DNA of 64,000 nucleotides, taken from Urechidicola croceus. GTDB taxonomy: Bacteria; Bacteroidota; Bacteroidia; Flavobacteriales; Flavobacteriaceae. A program made the position numbers and the translations under genes. Below the pieces are notes generated by a model. That model worked only from the letters and a program-made list of their open reading frames with translations. It searched no databases and was not told where the DNA came from. This document shows positions 26,817 through 34,692 of the stretch, piece after piece (position 1 is the first letter of the stretch; each line of letters starts with the position of its first letter). The stretch covers positions 502,001 to 566,000 of the forward strand of contig NZ_CP017478.1 in the NCBI RefSeq assembly GCF_001761325.1, written 5' to 3'.

Positions 26817-28226
26817 TTATCTTATTTGATTATAGCTATTAATAATAAAATAATCATATAATTTAAGTTGCTTTTTATTTTCTGATTTTATTAAATCATA
26901 GTTAAAAATTTTATACGGTTTTTTAATTTCAATTAAGGTGAAATTTATTACAGAATCTTTTAAATAAATTGAATCAATAGTTTTAATTAGTTTTTGAGGT
27001 TGGAGCATTTTTAAATTTCCAGCAATAAAAAAATCTTCGGTATAATATTTATTTAATTTCAGTGAATCTATTGTACTATTTAACCCTTTAAAATCACAAT
27101 GATTTCTATTATGAATTGATAGTTTTTCTTCAATTTGATATCGAGAAGAATTATATAATAAAATAAGAACTGAAATACCCAATAAAAATTTAGTAGCACT
27201 TGATGAAATTAAAGTATTATTTGGGAAAGTTAACTTAGATAAATAACCTATGCCGATTATTGGAATAAAAATGAATAAAGGTTCTAGCCAACGTTCATAA
27301 AAAACGGAGGTTTTAAAAAATATTAATATTACTAAAATGAATAAATTACATCCAATAAATATACTAAGTGTTTTAAATTCAGATTTGAAATATGCTTTTT
27401 GCTTTAAGTAGCTAATTAATTTTTCTTTATGCTTAAAACTAAAATAAATTAAGAAAATCAAAAACAATCCTATAAAAGAAACTATATTAAATATTAGACT
27501 TTTAACGCCATTGCCAATTGCATTAAAATAATTGATTTTTTCAGGATTTAATTCTGTTTTAAAATTTGTGTAAATAGTATCAAAATTGTTGATAATCCAA
27601 ATGCCATATGGAAGGTAAATTAATAATCCAATAATTGTTGATAATAGAAATTTGTATGAATATATCCATTCTTTAGATTTTTTGGTAGAAATAAATGATG
27701 TGATAATTATTGAAATAAAAACAAGAACAAAATTATATTTGGAAATAAAACCAAGTCCACAAACAACCCCAAATAAAACATAATTCCAAATTGATTTTTT
27801 CAAAATTCCTACTTGCCATATATAAATAGTCAATACACTGACTGCAGTGACAAGAACGGTGTGAGTTTGTCTAAAAGATTCTATTGAGACTTGAAGGGTT
27901 AGAAATAAAGATAATGAACTTACTATTGCCCAATTTTTACTCAATTGGATTCGTGCAATTTTATAAATGAAAATATAAGTGATAAAAAGTAATAACGATC
28001 TAAAGATGGCAATAGAAAATAGATTGAAACCAAACAATTCTAAAAATATTCTTTGAATCCATGTATATAAAGGTGGTTGTTGTCCATGTCCTAATTTCCA
28101 CCATTGTGATAAGTAGACTTGCTCGGCTTCATCTATGGTTAAATTTGGGAAAAATATAGAGCGTGTTATTGCTGAAATTAAAAAATATAAAAGTAAAAAT
28201 AGCGGAAAATTATCCTTGAATTTCAT
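26817..28226 (-). CDS. GT39/ArnT-like membrane glycosyltransferase
   Basis: This 469-residue inner-membrane protein has about 10-12 hydrophobic segments. The first periplasmic loop carries NLTIDEAEQVYLSQWWKLGHG followed by QQPPLYTWIQ. The acidic pair after TM1 and the P-P-L-Y segment are typical of PMT/ArnT enzymes that use polyprenyl-phosphate sugars. A ~90-residue hydrophilic C-terminal tail lies in the periplasm. It is a lone gene, so acceptor and sugar cannot be inferred. A TATATTTG box precedes it. Confidence 0.83.
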   Translation of the reverse strand: MKFKDNFPLFLLLYFLISAITRSIFFPNLTIDEAEQVYLSQWWKLGHGQQPPLYTWIQRIFLELFGFNLFSIAIFRSLLLFITYIFIYKIARIQLSKNWAIVSSLSLFLTLQVSIESFRQTHTVLVTAVSVLTIYIWQVGILKKSIWNYVLFGVVCGLGFISKYNFVLVFISIIITSFISTKKSKEWIYSYKFLLSTIIGLLIYLPYGIWIINNFDTIYTNFKTELNPEKINYFNAIGNGVKSLIFNIVSFIGLFLIFLIYFSFKHKEKLISYLKQKAYFKSEFKTLSIFIGCNLFILVILIFFKTSVFYERWLEPLFIFIPIIGIGYLSKLTFPNNTLISSSATKFLLGISVLILLYNSSRYQIEEKLSIHNRNHCDFKGLNSTIDSLKLNKYYTEDFFIAGNLKMLQPQKLIKTIDSIYLKDSVINFTLIEIKKPYKIFNYDLIKSENKKQLKLYDYFIINSYNQIR

Positions 28227-28267
28227 AAAAGGACTTTGATAATTAACTAATTATGTGGATGTCATTT

Positions 28268-28275
28268 CAAATATA
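28268..28275 (-). promoter_or_regulatory. -7 box TATATTTG upstream of the GT39-type gene
   Basis: This is an exact TAnnTTTG match on the minus strand, 41 nt before the ATG. It shares the 105-bp gap with the divergent lyase promoter. Confidence 0.5.
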
Positions 28276-28318
28276 AAAAATCTAACTTAAAGTTTAAGTT
28301 ATCATTTTTTAATTATTG

Positions 28319-28326
28319 TATATTTG
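28319..28326 (+). promoter_or_regulatory. -7 box TATATTTG directly before the HMG-CoA-lyase-like gene
   Basis: This exact TAnnTTTG match ends only 5 nt before the ATG at 28332. If used, it would give a leaderless or nearly leaderless mRNA. Confidence 0.5.
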
Positions 28327-28331
28327 GGTAT

Positions 28332-29189
28332 ATGAATAAAGTTAAAATCATAGAATGCCCACGTGATGCTATGCAAGGCATTAAAACACATTTTATTCCT
28401 ACAGAATTGAAGGCTCAATACATTAATATGTTATTAAATGTAGGGTTTGATACAATTGATTTTGGAAGTTTTGTTTCTCCAAAAGCAATACCTCAAATGA
28501 GAGATACAGCGGAAGTATTATCTAAATTAAATCTTTCAAAAACAGAAAGTAAATTATTAGCAATAGTTGCAAATATTAGAGGAGCAGAGGACGCTAGTAA
28601 GTTTGAACAGATTGATTATTTGGGATATCCTTTTTCAATTTCAGAAAATTTTCAAATGCGTAATACCAGTAAAACAATTAATCAATCTATTGTAATTTTA
28701 GATGAGATTCTTTCTATAGCAGCTAAAACGAATAAGGAAGTTGTTGCTTACTTATCTATGGGTTTTGGAAACCCTTATGGTGATCCTTGGAATGTTGATA
28801 TTGTTGCAGATTGGACAGATAAATTAGCCAAAATGGGAGTGAAGATATTATCACTTTCAGATACTGTTGGGGTTGCTGATGGAGAGACAATTTCATATTT
28901 GTTTTCAAATTTGATTCCACAATATCCTGATATTGAATTTGGTGCACATTTACATACTACACCAACAACTTGGTTTGAAAAAGTAGATGCAGCATACAAA
29001 GCAGGTTGTCTGCGTTTTGATGGTGCAATGAAGGGTTTTGGTGGTTGCCCAATGGCAAAAGATGAATTAACAGGAAATATGCCAACAGAGAAATTATTAT
29101 CATATTTCACTGCAGAAAAAGTTAATACAAATATAAGCCCAATGAGTTTTGAAAGTGCTTATAATGTTGCTTTAAGGGTTTTTGAATAA
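28332..29189 (+). CDS. Hydroxymethylglutaryl-CoA lyase-like DRE-TIM enzyme
   Basis: This 285-residue cytoplasmic protein is expected to cleave HMG-CoA to acetoacetate and acetyl-CoA in leucine and ketone-body catabolism. It has IIECPRDAMQG (the R-D of the barrel), VGFDTIDFGSFVSPKAIPQM, SLSDTVGVAD, the metal-binding GAHLHTTP, and GFGGCPMAKDELTGN with the catalytic Cys loop. The canonical signature has an aromatic residue after GGCP; here it is Met. The first motif reads RDAMQ instead of RDGLQ, so it is a diverged subgroup. It stands alone. Fold and lyase class are secure; the substrate is probable. Confidence 0.82.
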   Translation: MNKVKIIECPRDAMQGIKTHFIPTELKAQYINMLLNVGFDTIDFGSFVSPKAIPQMRDTAEVLSKLNLSKTESKLLAIVANIRGAEDASKFEQIDYLGYPFSISENFQMRNTSKTINQSIVILDEILSIAAKTNKEVVAYLSMGFGNPYGDPWNVDIVADWTDKLAKMGVKILSLSDTVGVADGETISYLFSNLIPQYPDIEFGAHLHTTPTTWFEKVDAAYKAGCLRFDGAMKGFGGCPMAKDELTGNMPTEKLLSYFTAEKVNTNISPMSFESAYNVALRVFE

Positions 29190-29230
29190 AAACTTTAACT
29201 TCAGTAATATATTCTGATTAAAAAGAATCA

Positions 29231-30715
29231 TTATTTCAATCGATAACTTACGAAAGCAAGTCTAGAACTATCAGGTGACCATGAGGGTACATTGATTGTT
29301 CCTTGACCACCAAAAAGTTTAGCCATCACACGAATTTCTTTAGTTTCAAGATTCATTAAGCGTAACATTACATCTTTATTTGGAGGATGTAAACCTGCAG
29401 GAACATCTTTTTCAAAAGTTATATATGCTATATATTTTCCATCTGGTGATGGATGTGCAAACCAATCATTTAAATCATCAGTAGTTATTTGTTCTTCATT
29501 GCTACCATCAACTTTCATTCTCCATATCTGCATTGTTCCTGTTCTTTCAGAATTAAAATAGATGTATTTTCCATCTGGTGAATAATCAGGACCATCATCT
29601 AAACCTTCAGCAGTTGTTAAACGAGTTTCTTTTCCACCTCCAACAGGAATGGTATATATGTCATAGTTTCCATTACGAGAAGCACAATAGGCAAGTGTTT
29701 CACCATCAGGAGACCAACCATGCCAATACGATGGCGTTAATGTTGTAACTTTCTTAGGAGTTCCACCTTCAATAGGAAGTGTGTAAATAGTTGAACTTCC
29801 AGTTTCAGTACCATCACTTATTACTATTGTTTTTCCGTCAGGAGAAATTCCATGGTCGTTATTGATTTTTTTTGCAAAATCAGTAGGGATTAATTCTGGT
29901 ATTCCTCCTTCGGCAGGAATTTTATAGAGTAATCCATTACTGTTATAAATCAACGTTTTTCCATCAGGTGTCCAGTTTGGAGCTTCAATATGATTTCTAG
30001 TATGAAAAACAACTCTTCTGTCAAATGATGAAATTGGAATTGTTTCTAGCGTACTTTCAACAGTTTTTAAGGAATCAGGCTTGGGGTCTAATTTTTCAAT
30101 AATCACATTTGAGAAAACTGCTTTTTCAATAGTATCATTATTATGAGAACAAACTCCTAAACCTACATAAAAAGGTTCTTTAAAAGGTAATTTAAAGGTG
30201 CCACCTGATGATTTTAACACTCCATCATTAAATGATACTGACATAGAGATATAATCTCCTTCTTTTTCAAGACGTACTCTTTTTGGTGCGGAAATATTAG
30301 ATTGAACTTCACTTGTATTTCCCCCTAATTTTTCACGATATTGAATAGAGGTTAAACCATCACCATGAACTGCAGCATCGGCATATGCAGCACTTGAATC
30401 TAAACTTTGACGTATGATTAAGCATGCCTTACGATGAGGATCACCACCTTTACTTACAAAATTAATATCAGCAGCAATGGAGACATCTCCAGACATTTTT
30501 TTCCACACATAGTGTAATTCATCATTAGCATACCACATATTCGTTCCTCCGCCAGAAATAGTATATGAATCATCAGATTCATTATAAACTACATTACCTG
30601 CATGCTTTACTTTTCCTATATCAGAATGGTTTTCAAAAACACCTAAACTAGGTGATTTGGTACTACATGAAATAATTGTTAAGAAAAGCAGGGAAGTTTT
30701 AATTAATTTTTTCAT
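29231..30715 (-). CDS. TolB-like WD40/PD40 beta-propeller lipoprotein with N-terminal lectin-like domain
   Basis: This 494-residue exported protein has the signal and lipobox FLTIISCS (Cys about 17). A beta-sandwich of about 180 residues follows ([32 protein letters not shown]), resembling DUF1349/concanavalin-like modules. A TolB-type propeller makes up the rest, with [62 protein letters not shown] and [12 protein letters not shown]. It is the last gene of a three-gene unit, 18 nt after the acetylesterase. It is probably a surface or periplasmic binding protein; no catalytic site is visible. Confidence 0.82.
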   Translation of the reverse strand: MKKLIKTSLLFLTIISCSTKSPSLGVFENHSDIGKVKHAGNVVYNESDDSYTISGGGTNMWYANDELHYVWKKMSGDVSIAADINFVSKGGDPHRKACLIIRQSLDSSAAYADAAVHGDGLTSIQYREKLGGNTSEVQSNISAPKRVRLEKEGDYISMSVSFNDGVLKSSGGTFKLPFKEPFYVGLGVCSHNNDTIEKAVFSNVIIEKLDPKPDSLKTVESTLETIPISSFDRRVVFHTRNHIEAPNWTPDGKTLIYNSNGLLYKIPAEGGIPELIPTDFAKKINNDHGISPDGKTIVISDGTETGSSTIYTLPIEGGTPKKVTTLTPSYWHGWSPDGETLAYCASRNGNYDIYTIPVGGGKETRLTTAEGLDDGPDYSPDGKYIYFNSERTGTMQIWRMKVDGSNEEQITTDDLNDWFAHPSPDGKYIAYITFEKDVPAGLHPPNKDVMLRLMNLETKEIRVMAKLFGGQGTINVPSWSPDSSRLAFVSYRLK

Positions 30716-30733
30716 GATATGTTTGTTTTGGAA

Positions 30734-32104
30734 TTAATCTGTTATAAAGCTCGAAGCAGGTAAGCCAGTACTATTAGTCAATGTTGGAATAATTGCATTT
30801 TTCCAAGCGTATCTAACTTTTACAGGATTTTTTACTTCTTTTGATTTAACTTCTATTGTTTTCCCTTTAATTTTTGCATCTGCTGGAAAAAAAACACCAT
30901 CACTACCAGCTATTTCAAAAAAACGTAATTTTTTATCCATTGAAGTTAATCCGTCATAAAAATCAAATGAAATGATTATACAGTCTTTTTTGATTTTTGA
31001 ACTTTTATATAGTGGTCCTGAATATTGAAAATTCGATTTGCCATAACTTTTATTTAATGCAAGGTTTGCAAATCGAATACCTACATCATACTTGTTTTGT
31101 GGGTGGATATCGTCTAAATTACCAATATCACTTAAAACAATCATACCTGTTTTATCTACATTTAATACTCTTCGTTGCTGATCTCTGATTTCTACACCAG
31201 AAAAATTATCATCACCATAATCAAAAGGAGCAATTTGCGCAAAATAAAATGGGAAATCTTCATTCCATTCATCTCTCCAGCTATTAATTAATGTTGTTAG
31301 TAATTTGCTATAGGTAGATGAGTTTTGTGTATTTGTTTCACCTTGATACCAAAGAGTTCCTGCAATTTTAAAAGGAATGATTGGTGCAATCATAGCATTA
31401 TACGCTTTTCCAGGTTGAAAAGGACCCCAAGGCTCTTCCTTTAATTTTTTTGATGCTTCATTTACAATTTCATTTGCTTCAATAGCATCTTTTGGAACCC
31501 ATATTTCGGCTGGAGTTCCTCCCCAAGAAGAGTTTATTAAACCAACAGGAACATTTAGTTCTGAATGGATTTTTTGTCCAAAGAAATAGCTCACAGCACT
31601 AAAGTACTGCATAGTTTCAGGTGAACATTTTACCCATTGTGCTTTTACATCCAATTGTGGATAATCAGAAGTTTTTTTTGGAACAGAAAAAAAGCGAATT
31701 TCAGGATAATTAGCATTTGCTATATGTTTTTCTTTATCATCAATTCCCGCTGACGCTGACCATTGCATATTTGATTGACCTGAACAAAGCCAAACTTCAC
31801 CCATTAATATATCTTCAATAATAATTTTATTATAACCTTGAATCGTTATAGTGTGGGTTTTGCCTGATTTTGGAGTTTTTAGTATTGCAGACCATTGTGC
31901 TAAATTATTTCCTGTAGTTTTAATTTCTTCAGAATTCCATGAAGTAGTTATGGTGATTTCTTCATTAGGATCTGCCCATCCCCAAATTTTTACTTCACTA
32001 TTTTGTTGCATTACCATATGATTACCGAATATAGAAGGTAATGAAATATTTGCTTGCGAAGTAGTCGTCATAAATAGAATTATAATTGTTATAAATTTTT
32101 TCAT
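30734..32104 (-). CDS. Sialate O-acetylesterase family (SGNH hydrolase)
   Basis: This 456-residue exported esterase removes O-acetyl groups from sugars. It has a signal peptide (to about residue 18), a small beta-domain (HMVMQQNSEVKIWGWADP), then the SGNH core. Block I is GEVWLCSGQSNMQW with the nucleophile Ser, block II NSSWGGTPAEIW, block III LWYQGETNTQN, and the Asp-His pair in LDDIHPQNKYD. It sits between the SMP-30 and PD40 genes with gaps of 10 and 18 nt. The true substrate is likely an acetylated plant or algal glycan rather than sialic acid, but this is inference. Confidence 0.88.
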   Translation of the reverse strand: MKKFITIIILFMTTTSQANISLPSIFGNHMVMQQNSEVKIWGWADPNEEITITTSWNSEEIKTTGNNLAQWSAILKTPKSGKTHTITIQGYNKIIIEDILMGEVWLCSGQSNMQWSASAGIDDKEKHIANANYPEIRFFSVPKKTSDYPQLDVKAQWVKCSPETMQYFSAVSYFFGQKIHSELNVPVGLINSSWGGTPAEIWVPKDAIEANEIVNEASKKLKEEPWGPFQPGKAYNAMIAPIIPFKIAGTLWYQGETNTQNSSTYSKLLTTLINSWRDEWNEDFPFYFAQIAPFDYGDDNFSGVEIRDQQRRVLNVDKTGMIVLSDIGNLDDIHPQNKYDVGIRFANLALNKSYGKSNFQYSGPLYKSSKIKKDCIIISFDFYDGLTSMDKKLRFFEIAGSDGVFFPADAKIKGKTIEVKSKEVKNPVKVRYAWKNAIIPTLTNSTGLPASSFITD

Positions 32105-32114
32105 TTAGAATTTG

Positions 32115-33164
32115 TTATTTTATTTTTAAACGCATTAATTGATTGTGAGCAGTTATATAAAGTACAGATTTATCATCGTTAAAAGTACAATTTGCTGTGG
32201 CTTTACCAGTATTTAAAGTACCCAAATGAATTCCTTGAGGGTTGAATATTAAAACACCTCCTGGACCAGTTGCAAATAAGTATCCATTATTATCAACTCT
32301 AAGTCCATCTGGCAAACCAGGATGTTTATTACTAACTAAATTAGTTACATCTGCAAATACTTTACCATTAGAAATATTTCCAGAAGAGTCTACATCATAA
32401 ACTTTCCAAAAAGCCTTTTTTGGATCAGAATTTGCAACATACAATTTAGAATAATCTGGCGAGAAAGCAATTCCATTGGGTTTGGTTAAATCTTTATCTA
32501 GTAGTATTACTTTTCCTTTGGTGTCAATTTTATAGACCCCATTAAACTCAATTTCTTTTCTTGGAGAATCATCTAATCCATCAGTTAAACCATATGGAGG
32601 GTCAGTAAAAAACAATTCTCCATTTTTATGATAAGTAGCATCGTTTGGGCTATTAAATTTTTTTTCATTAAATAAACTTGCTAAAACTTTGAATTTAGCT
32701 TCTGGTGATTCAAAAGGAGCATTCATAATAGAAACTCTTCTGTCTCCATGTTGGCATAAAACTAATTTACCTTCTGGGCTTAATAAAAGTCCATTTGCAC
32801 CTTCTTTTGCACCTTTTTCAATTCCAGTATTTCCTGATGGCTCTAAATATTTTTCTAAGCCATTTGCATCAGTATATTTGTAAATAATATTGTTAGGAAC
32901 ATCAGTAAAAAGCAACATTTTGTGACTTTCAACCCATACTGGACCTTCACTCCAACCAAATGTTTCTTTTGTTAAAACTTCAATTTCTTCATTTGAGTTT
33001 ATTGCATTTTCCAAATCAGGATTAAGGATTTCAATTCTTGGAATGGTTTTATTTTGAATGTCTATACTTGTAACTTTAACTTCTTTTTTTAATTCGTTTT
33101 TTTGTTTACAAGAAATTATAGAAAATAGCATTATACAGAATAAAAGAACATTAGTACGTTTCAT
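32115..33164 (-). CDS. SMP-30/gluconolactonase-like lipoprotein
   Basis: This 349-residue beta-propeller lactonase is exported as a lipoprotein (MKRTNVLLFCIMLFSIISCK, lipobox ISC). It has TFGWSEGPVWVE (metal-ligand Glu), FNSPNDATYHKNGELFFTDP, KPNGIAFSPDYSKLYVANSD and LPDGLRVDNNGYLFATGPGG, the metal and active-site stretches of the SMP-30 family. The start is the ATG at 33164: an in-frame ATG 24 nt upstream would place eight residues before the signal peptide. It is the first gene of the three-gene exported unit and probably hydrolyses a sugar lactone. Confidence 0.88.
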   Translation of the reverse strand: MKRTNVLLFCIMLFSIISCKQKNELKKEVKVTSIDIQNKTIPRIEILNPDLENAINSNEEIEVLTKETFGWSEGPVWVESHKMLLFTDVPNNIIYKYTDANGLEKYLEPSGNTGIEKGAKEGANGLLLSPEGKLVLCQHGDRRVSIMNAPFESPEAKFKVLASLFNEKKFNSPNDATYHKNGELFFTDPPYGLTDGLDDSPRKEIEFNGVYKIDTKGKVILLDKDLTKPNGIAFSPDYSKLYVANSDPKKAFWKVYDVDSSGNISNGKVFADVTNLVSNKHPGLPDGLRVDNNGYLFATGPGGVLIFNPQGIHLGTLNTGKATANCTFNDDKSVLYITAHNQLMRLKIK

Positions 33165-33185
33165 TTTAAGATAATTAAGTTTAGA

Positions 33186-33193
33186 CAAAAATA
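33186..33193 (-). promoter_or_regulatory. -7 box TATTTTTG upstream of the SMP-30/esterase/PD40 operon
   Basis: This exact TAnnTTTG match on the minus strand lies 21 nt before the ATG at 33164. The alternative upstream ATG (33188) falls inside the box, which supports the shorter start. Confidence 0.5.
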
Positions 33194-33406
33194 ATATAAC
33201 TATCTAGAATAAATAATGAAAACACTATAATTTGTTTATGAAAGATACTCAAAATCGTTAATGAAGTTAAAGATTATTCAATAAATGTGTACTTCTTAAT
33301 AGGTTTTGAGTAATATTTATTTTCCAAAATATAAGAGTTTTTCTATTGATTATTAGCCTAATGAATCATATATATTGGAATTTGAAAACAAATTCATTTC
33401 TATATC

Positions 33407-33436
33407 TTGTCAATTAAGTAAATAACTGTATATTTG
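33407..33436 (+). promoter_or_regulatory. Consensus promoter of the rpsF-rpsR-rplI operon
   Basis: The -33 TTG (33407-33409) and -7 TATATTTG (33429-33436) are separated by exactly 19 bp, the spacing known for Bacteroidota housekeeping sigma factor promoters. The leader to the rpsF ATG would be about 30 nt. The 33189-33406 stretch upstream shows nothing else recognisable. Confidence 0.8.
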
Positions 33437-33469
33437 CACCCTCAAAAAGTAAAACTTAAAATTAAATTT

Positions 33470-33811
33470 ATGAATCATTACGAAACTGTTTTCATTTTGA
33501 ATCCCGTTTTATCTGAAACTCAGATAAAGGAAGCAGTAAAGAAGTTCGAGGACTATCTTGTTTCCAAAGGTGCCGAAATGATACACAAAGAAGATTGGGG
33601 CTTAAAAAAATTAGCTTATGCAATCCAACACAAGAAAAGTGGTTTTTACCATTTATTTGAATACAAAGTATCAGGTGAGGCAATTGCTCCATTTGAACTT
33701 GAATTCAGAAGAGATGATAGCGTTATGCGTTATTTAACTGTTAAATTAGATAAACACGCAGCGGCTTGGGCAGAAAAGAGAAAAGCACGCGTTAAATCTC
33801 CTAAAAAATAA
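33470..33811 (+). CDS. rpsF: 30S ribosomal protein S6
   Basis: This 113-residue protein starts [19 protein letters not shown], the classic S6 start, and has [20 protein letters not shown] and the RNA-binding [18 protein letters not shown]-type start 36 nt upstream is open in frame but would sit on the -7 box, so I use 33470. It is the first gene of the S6-S18-L9 operon; unlike in many bacteria there is no ssb or priB between S6 and S18. The C-terminus [11 protein letters not shown] is basic, as expected. Confidence 0.97.
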   Translation: MNHYETVFILNPVLSETQIKEAVKKFEDYLVSKGAEMIHKEDWGLKKLAYAIQHKKSGFYHLFEYKVSGEAIAPFELEFRRDDSVMRYLTVKLDKHAAAWAEKRKARVKSPKK

Positions 33812-33816
33812 TAGTT

Positions 33817-34113
33817 ATGGCAAATTTAGAACAATCAGCAAAAGGAGGAAAACAAGGTGATGTTAGATACCTAACTCCATTAGATATTGATACAAAAAAA
33901 GAAGCGAAATATTGTCGTTTCAAGAAAAATGGTATCAAATACATCGATTATAAAGATGCAGACTTCTTAATGTACTTAGTAAATGAGCAAGGTAAAATTT
34001 TACCTCGTCGTTTAACAGGTACTTCATTAAAATATCAACGTAAAGTTTCTGTTGCTATTAAAAGAGCACGTCACTTAGCATTAATGCCATATGTTGGTGA
34101 TTTATTAAAATAA
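33817..34113 (+). CDS. rpsR: 30S ribosomal protein S18
   Basis: This 98-residue protein has the S18 core [19 protein letters not shown] and [20 protein letters not shown]. It binds 16S rRNA together with S6. Its N-terminal extension ([20 protein letters not shown]) is a common feature of flavobacterial S18. It begins 5 nt after rpsF. The upstream sequence lacks a Shine-Dalgarno. Confidence 0.97.
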   Translation: MANLEQSAKGGKQGDVRYLTPLDIDTKKEAKYCRFKKNGIKYIDYKDADFLMYLVNEQGKILPRRLTGTSLKYQRKVSVAIKRARHLALMPYVGDLLK

Positions 34114-34127
34114 TAACGAGGAAAGAC

Positions 34128-34577
34128 ATGGAACTAATATTAAAACAAGACGTTGAAAACGTAGGATTTAAGGACGATGTGGTTATTGTAAAAAATGGTT
34201 ACGGACGTAATTATTTAATTCCTCAAGGATTTGCAGTTTTAGCAACTTCATCAGCAAAAAAAGTATTGGCAGAAACTTTAAAGCAACGTGCTTTTAAAGA
34301 AGAAAAATTAATCAAAGATGCAACTAAAATTGCAGATGCTATTAAAGCATTAGAGATTAAAATTTCTGCTAAAACAGGAGATAGAGATAAATTATTTGGT
34401 TCAGTTAATAATATTAACGTTGCCGAAGCATTAGAAAGTGCTGGTCATGCTATTGATAAGAAATTTATCAAAGTTGAAGGTGGTAGTGTTAAGAGATTAG
34501 GTAAATACAATGCTGCTGTGAGATTACACAGAGAAGTAGTTGTTGATTTGCCATTCGAAATCATTTCTGAAAGCTAG
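34128..34577 (+). CDS. rplI: 50S ribosomal protein L9
   Basis: This 149-residue protein starts MELILKQDVENVGFKDDVV and has the signature GYGRNYLIPQGFAVLAT. A long central helix (AKKVLAETLKQRAFKEEKL) leads to the C-terminal RNA-binding domain (GSVKRLGKYNAAVRLHREV). It is the last gene of the S6-S18-L9 operon. The ATG follows the Shine-Dalgarno-like GAGGA with 5 nt between, unusual in this window, where starts are otherwise A-rich and without SD. Confidence 0.97.
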   Translation: MELILKQDVENVGFKDDVVIVKNGYGRNYLIPQGFAVLATSSAKKVLAETLKQRAFKEEKLIKDATKIADAIKALEIKISAKTGDRDKLFGSVNNINVAEALESAGHAIDKKFIKVEGGSVKRLGKYNAAVRLHREVVVDLPFEIISES

Positions 34578-34608
34578 TTAATTAACAATATATCGTTAAT
34601 AAAATTTA

Positions 34609-34636
34609 AAAAGCCGCAATTATTTGCGGCTTTTTT
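34609..34636 (+). terminator. Terminator of the rpsF-rpsR-rplI operon
   Basis: A stem AAGCCGCAA / TTGCGGCTT (34611-34619 with 34624-34632) with a 4-nt loop is followed by T residues. It lies 34 nt after the rplI stop. Confidence 0.88.
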
Positions 34637-34640
34637 ATTG

Positions 34641-34648
34641 TACTTTTG
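34641..34648 (+). promoter_or_regulatory. -7 box TACTTTTG upstream of the Oar-like receptor gene
   Basis: This exact TAnnTTTG match starts 5 nt after the preceding terminator's T run. It would give a leader of about 40 nt to the ATG at 34693. Confidence 0.55.
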
Positions 34649-34692
34649 CGGAAAAATTAATAAACATTTAAACTAAAATTAATTATTTAACA

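Noticed and set aside
29400-30000. Recurrent ~130-bp similarity in the gene at 29.2-30.7 kb
   Set aside because: It reflects propeller blades with SPDGK motifs at protein level; the DNA copies are too diverged to be a tandem repeat element.
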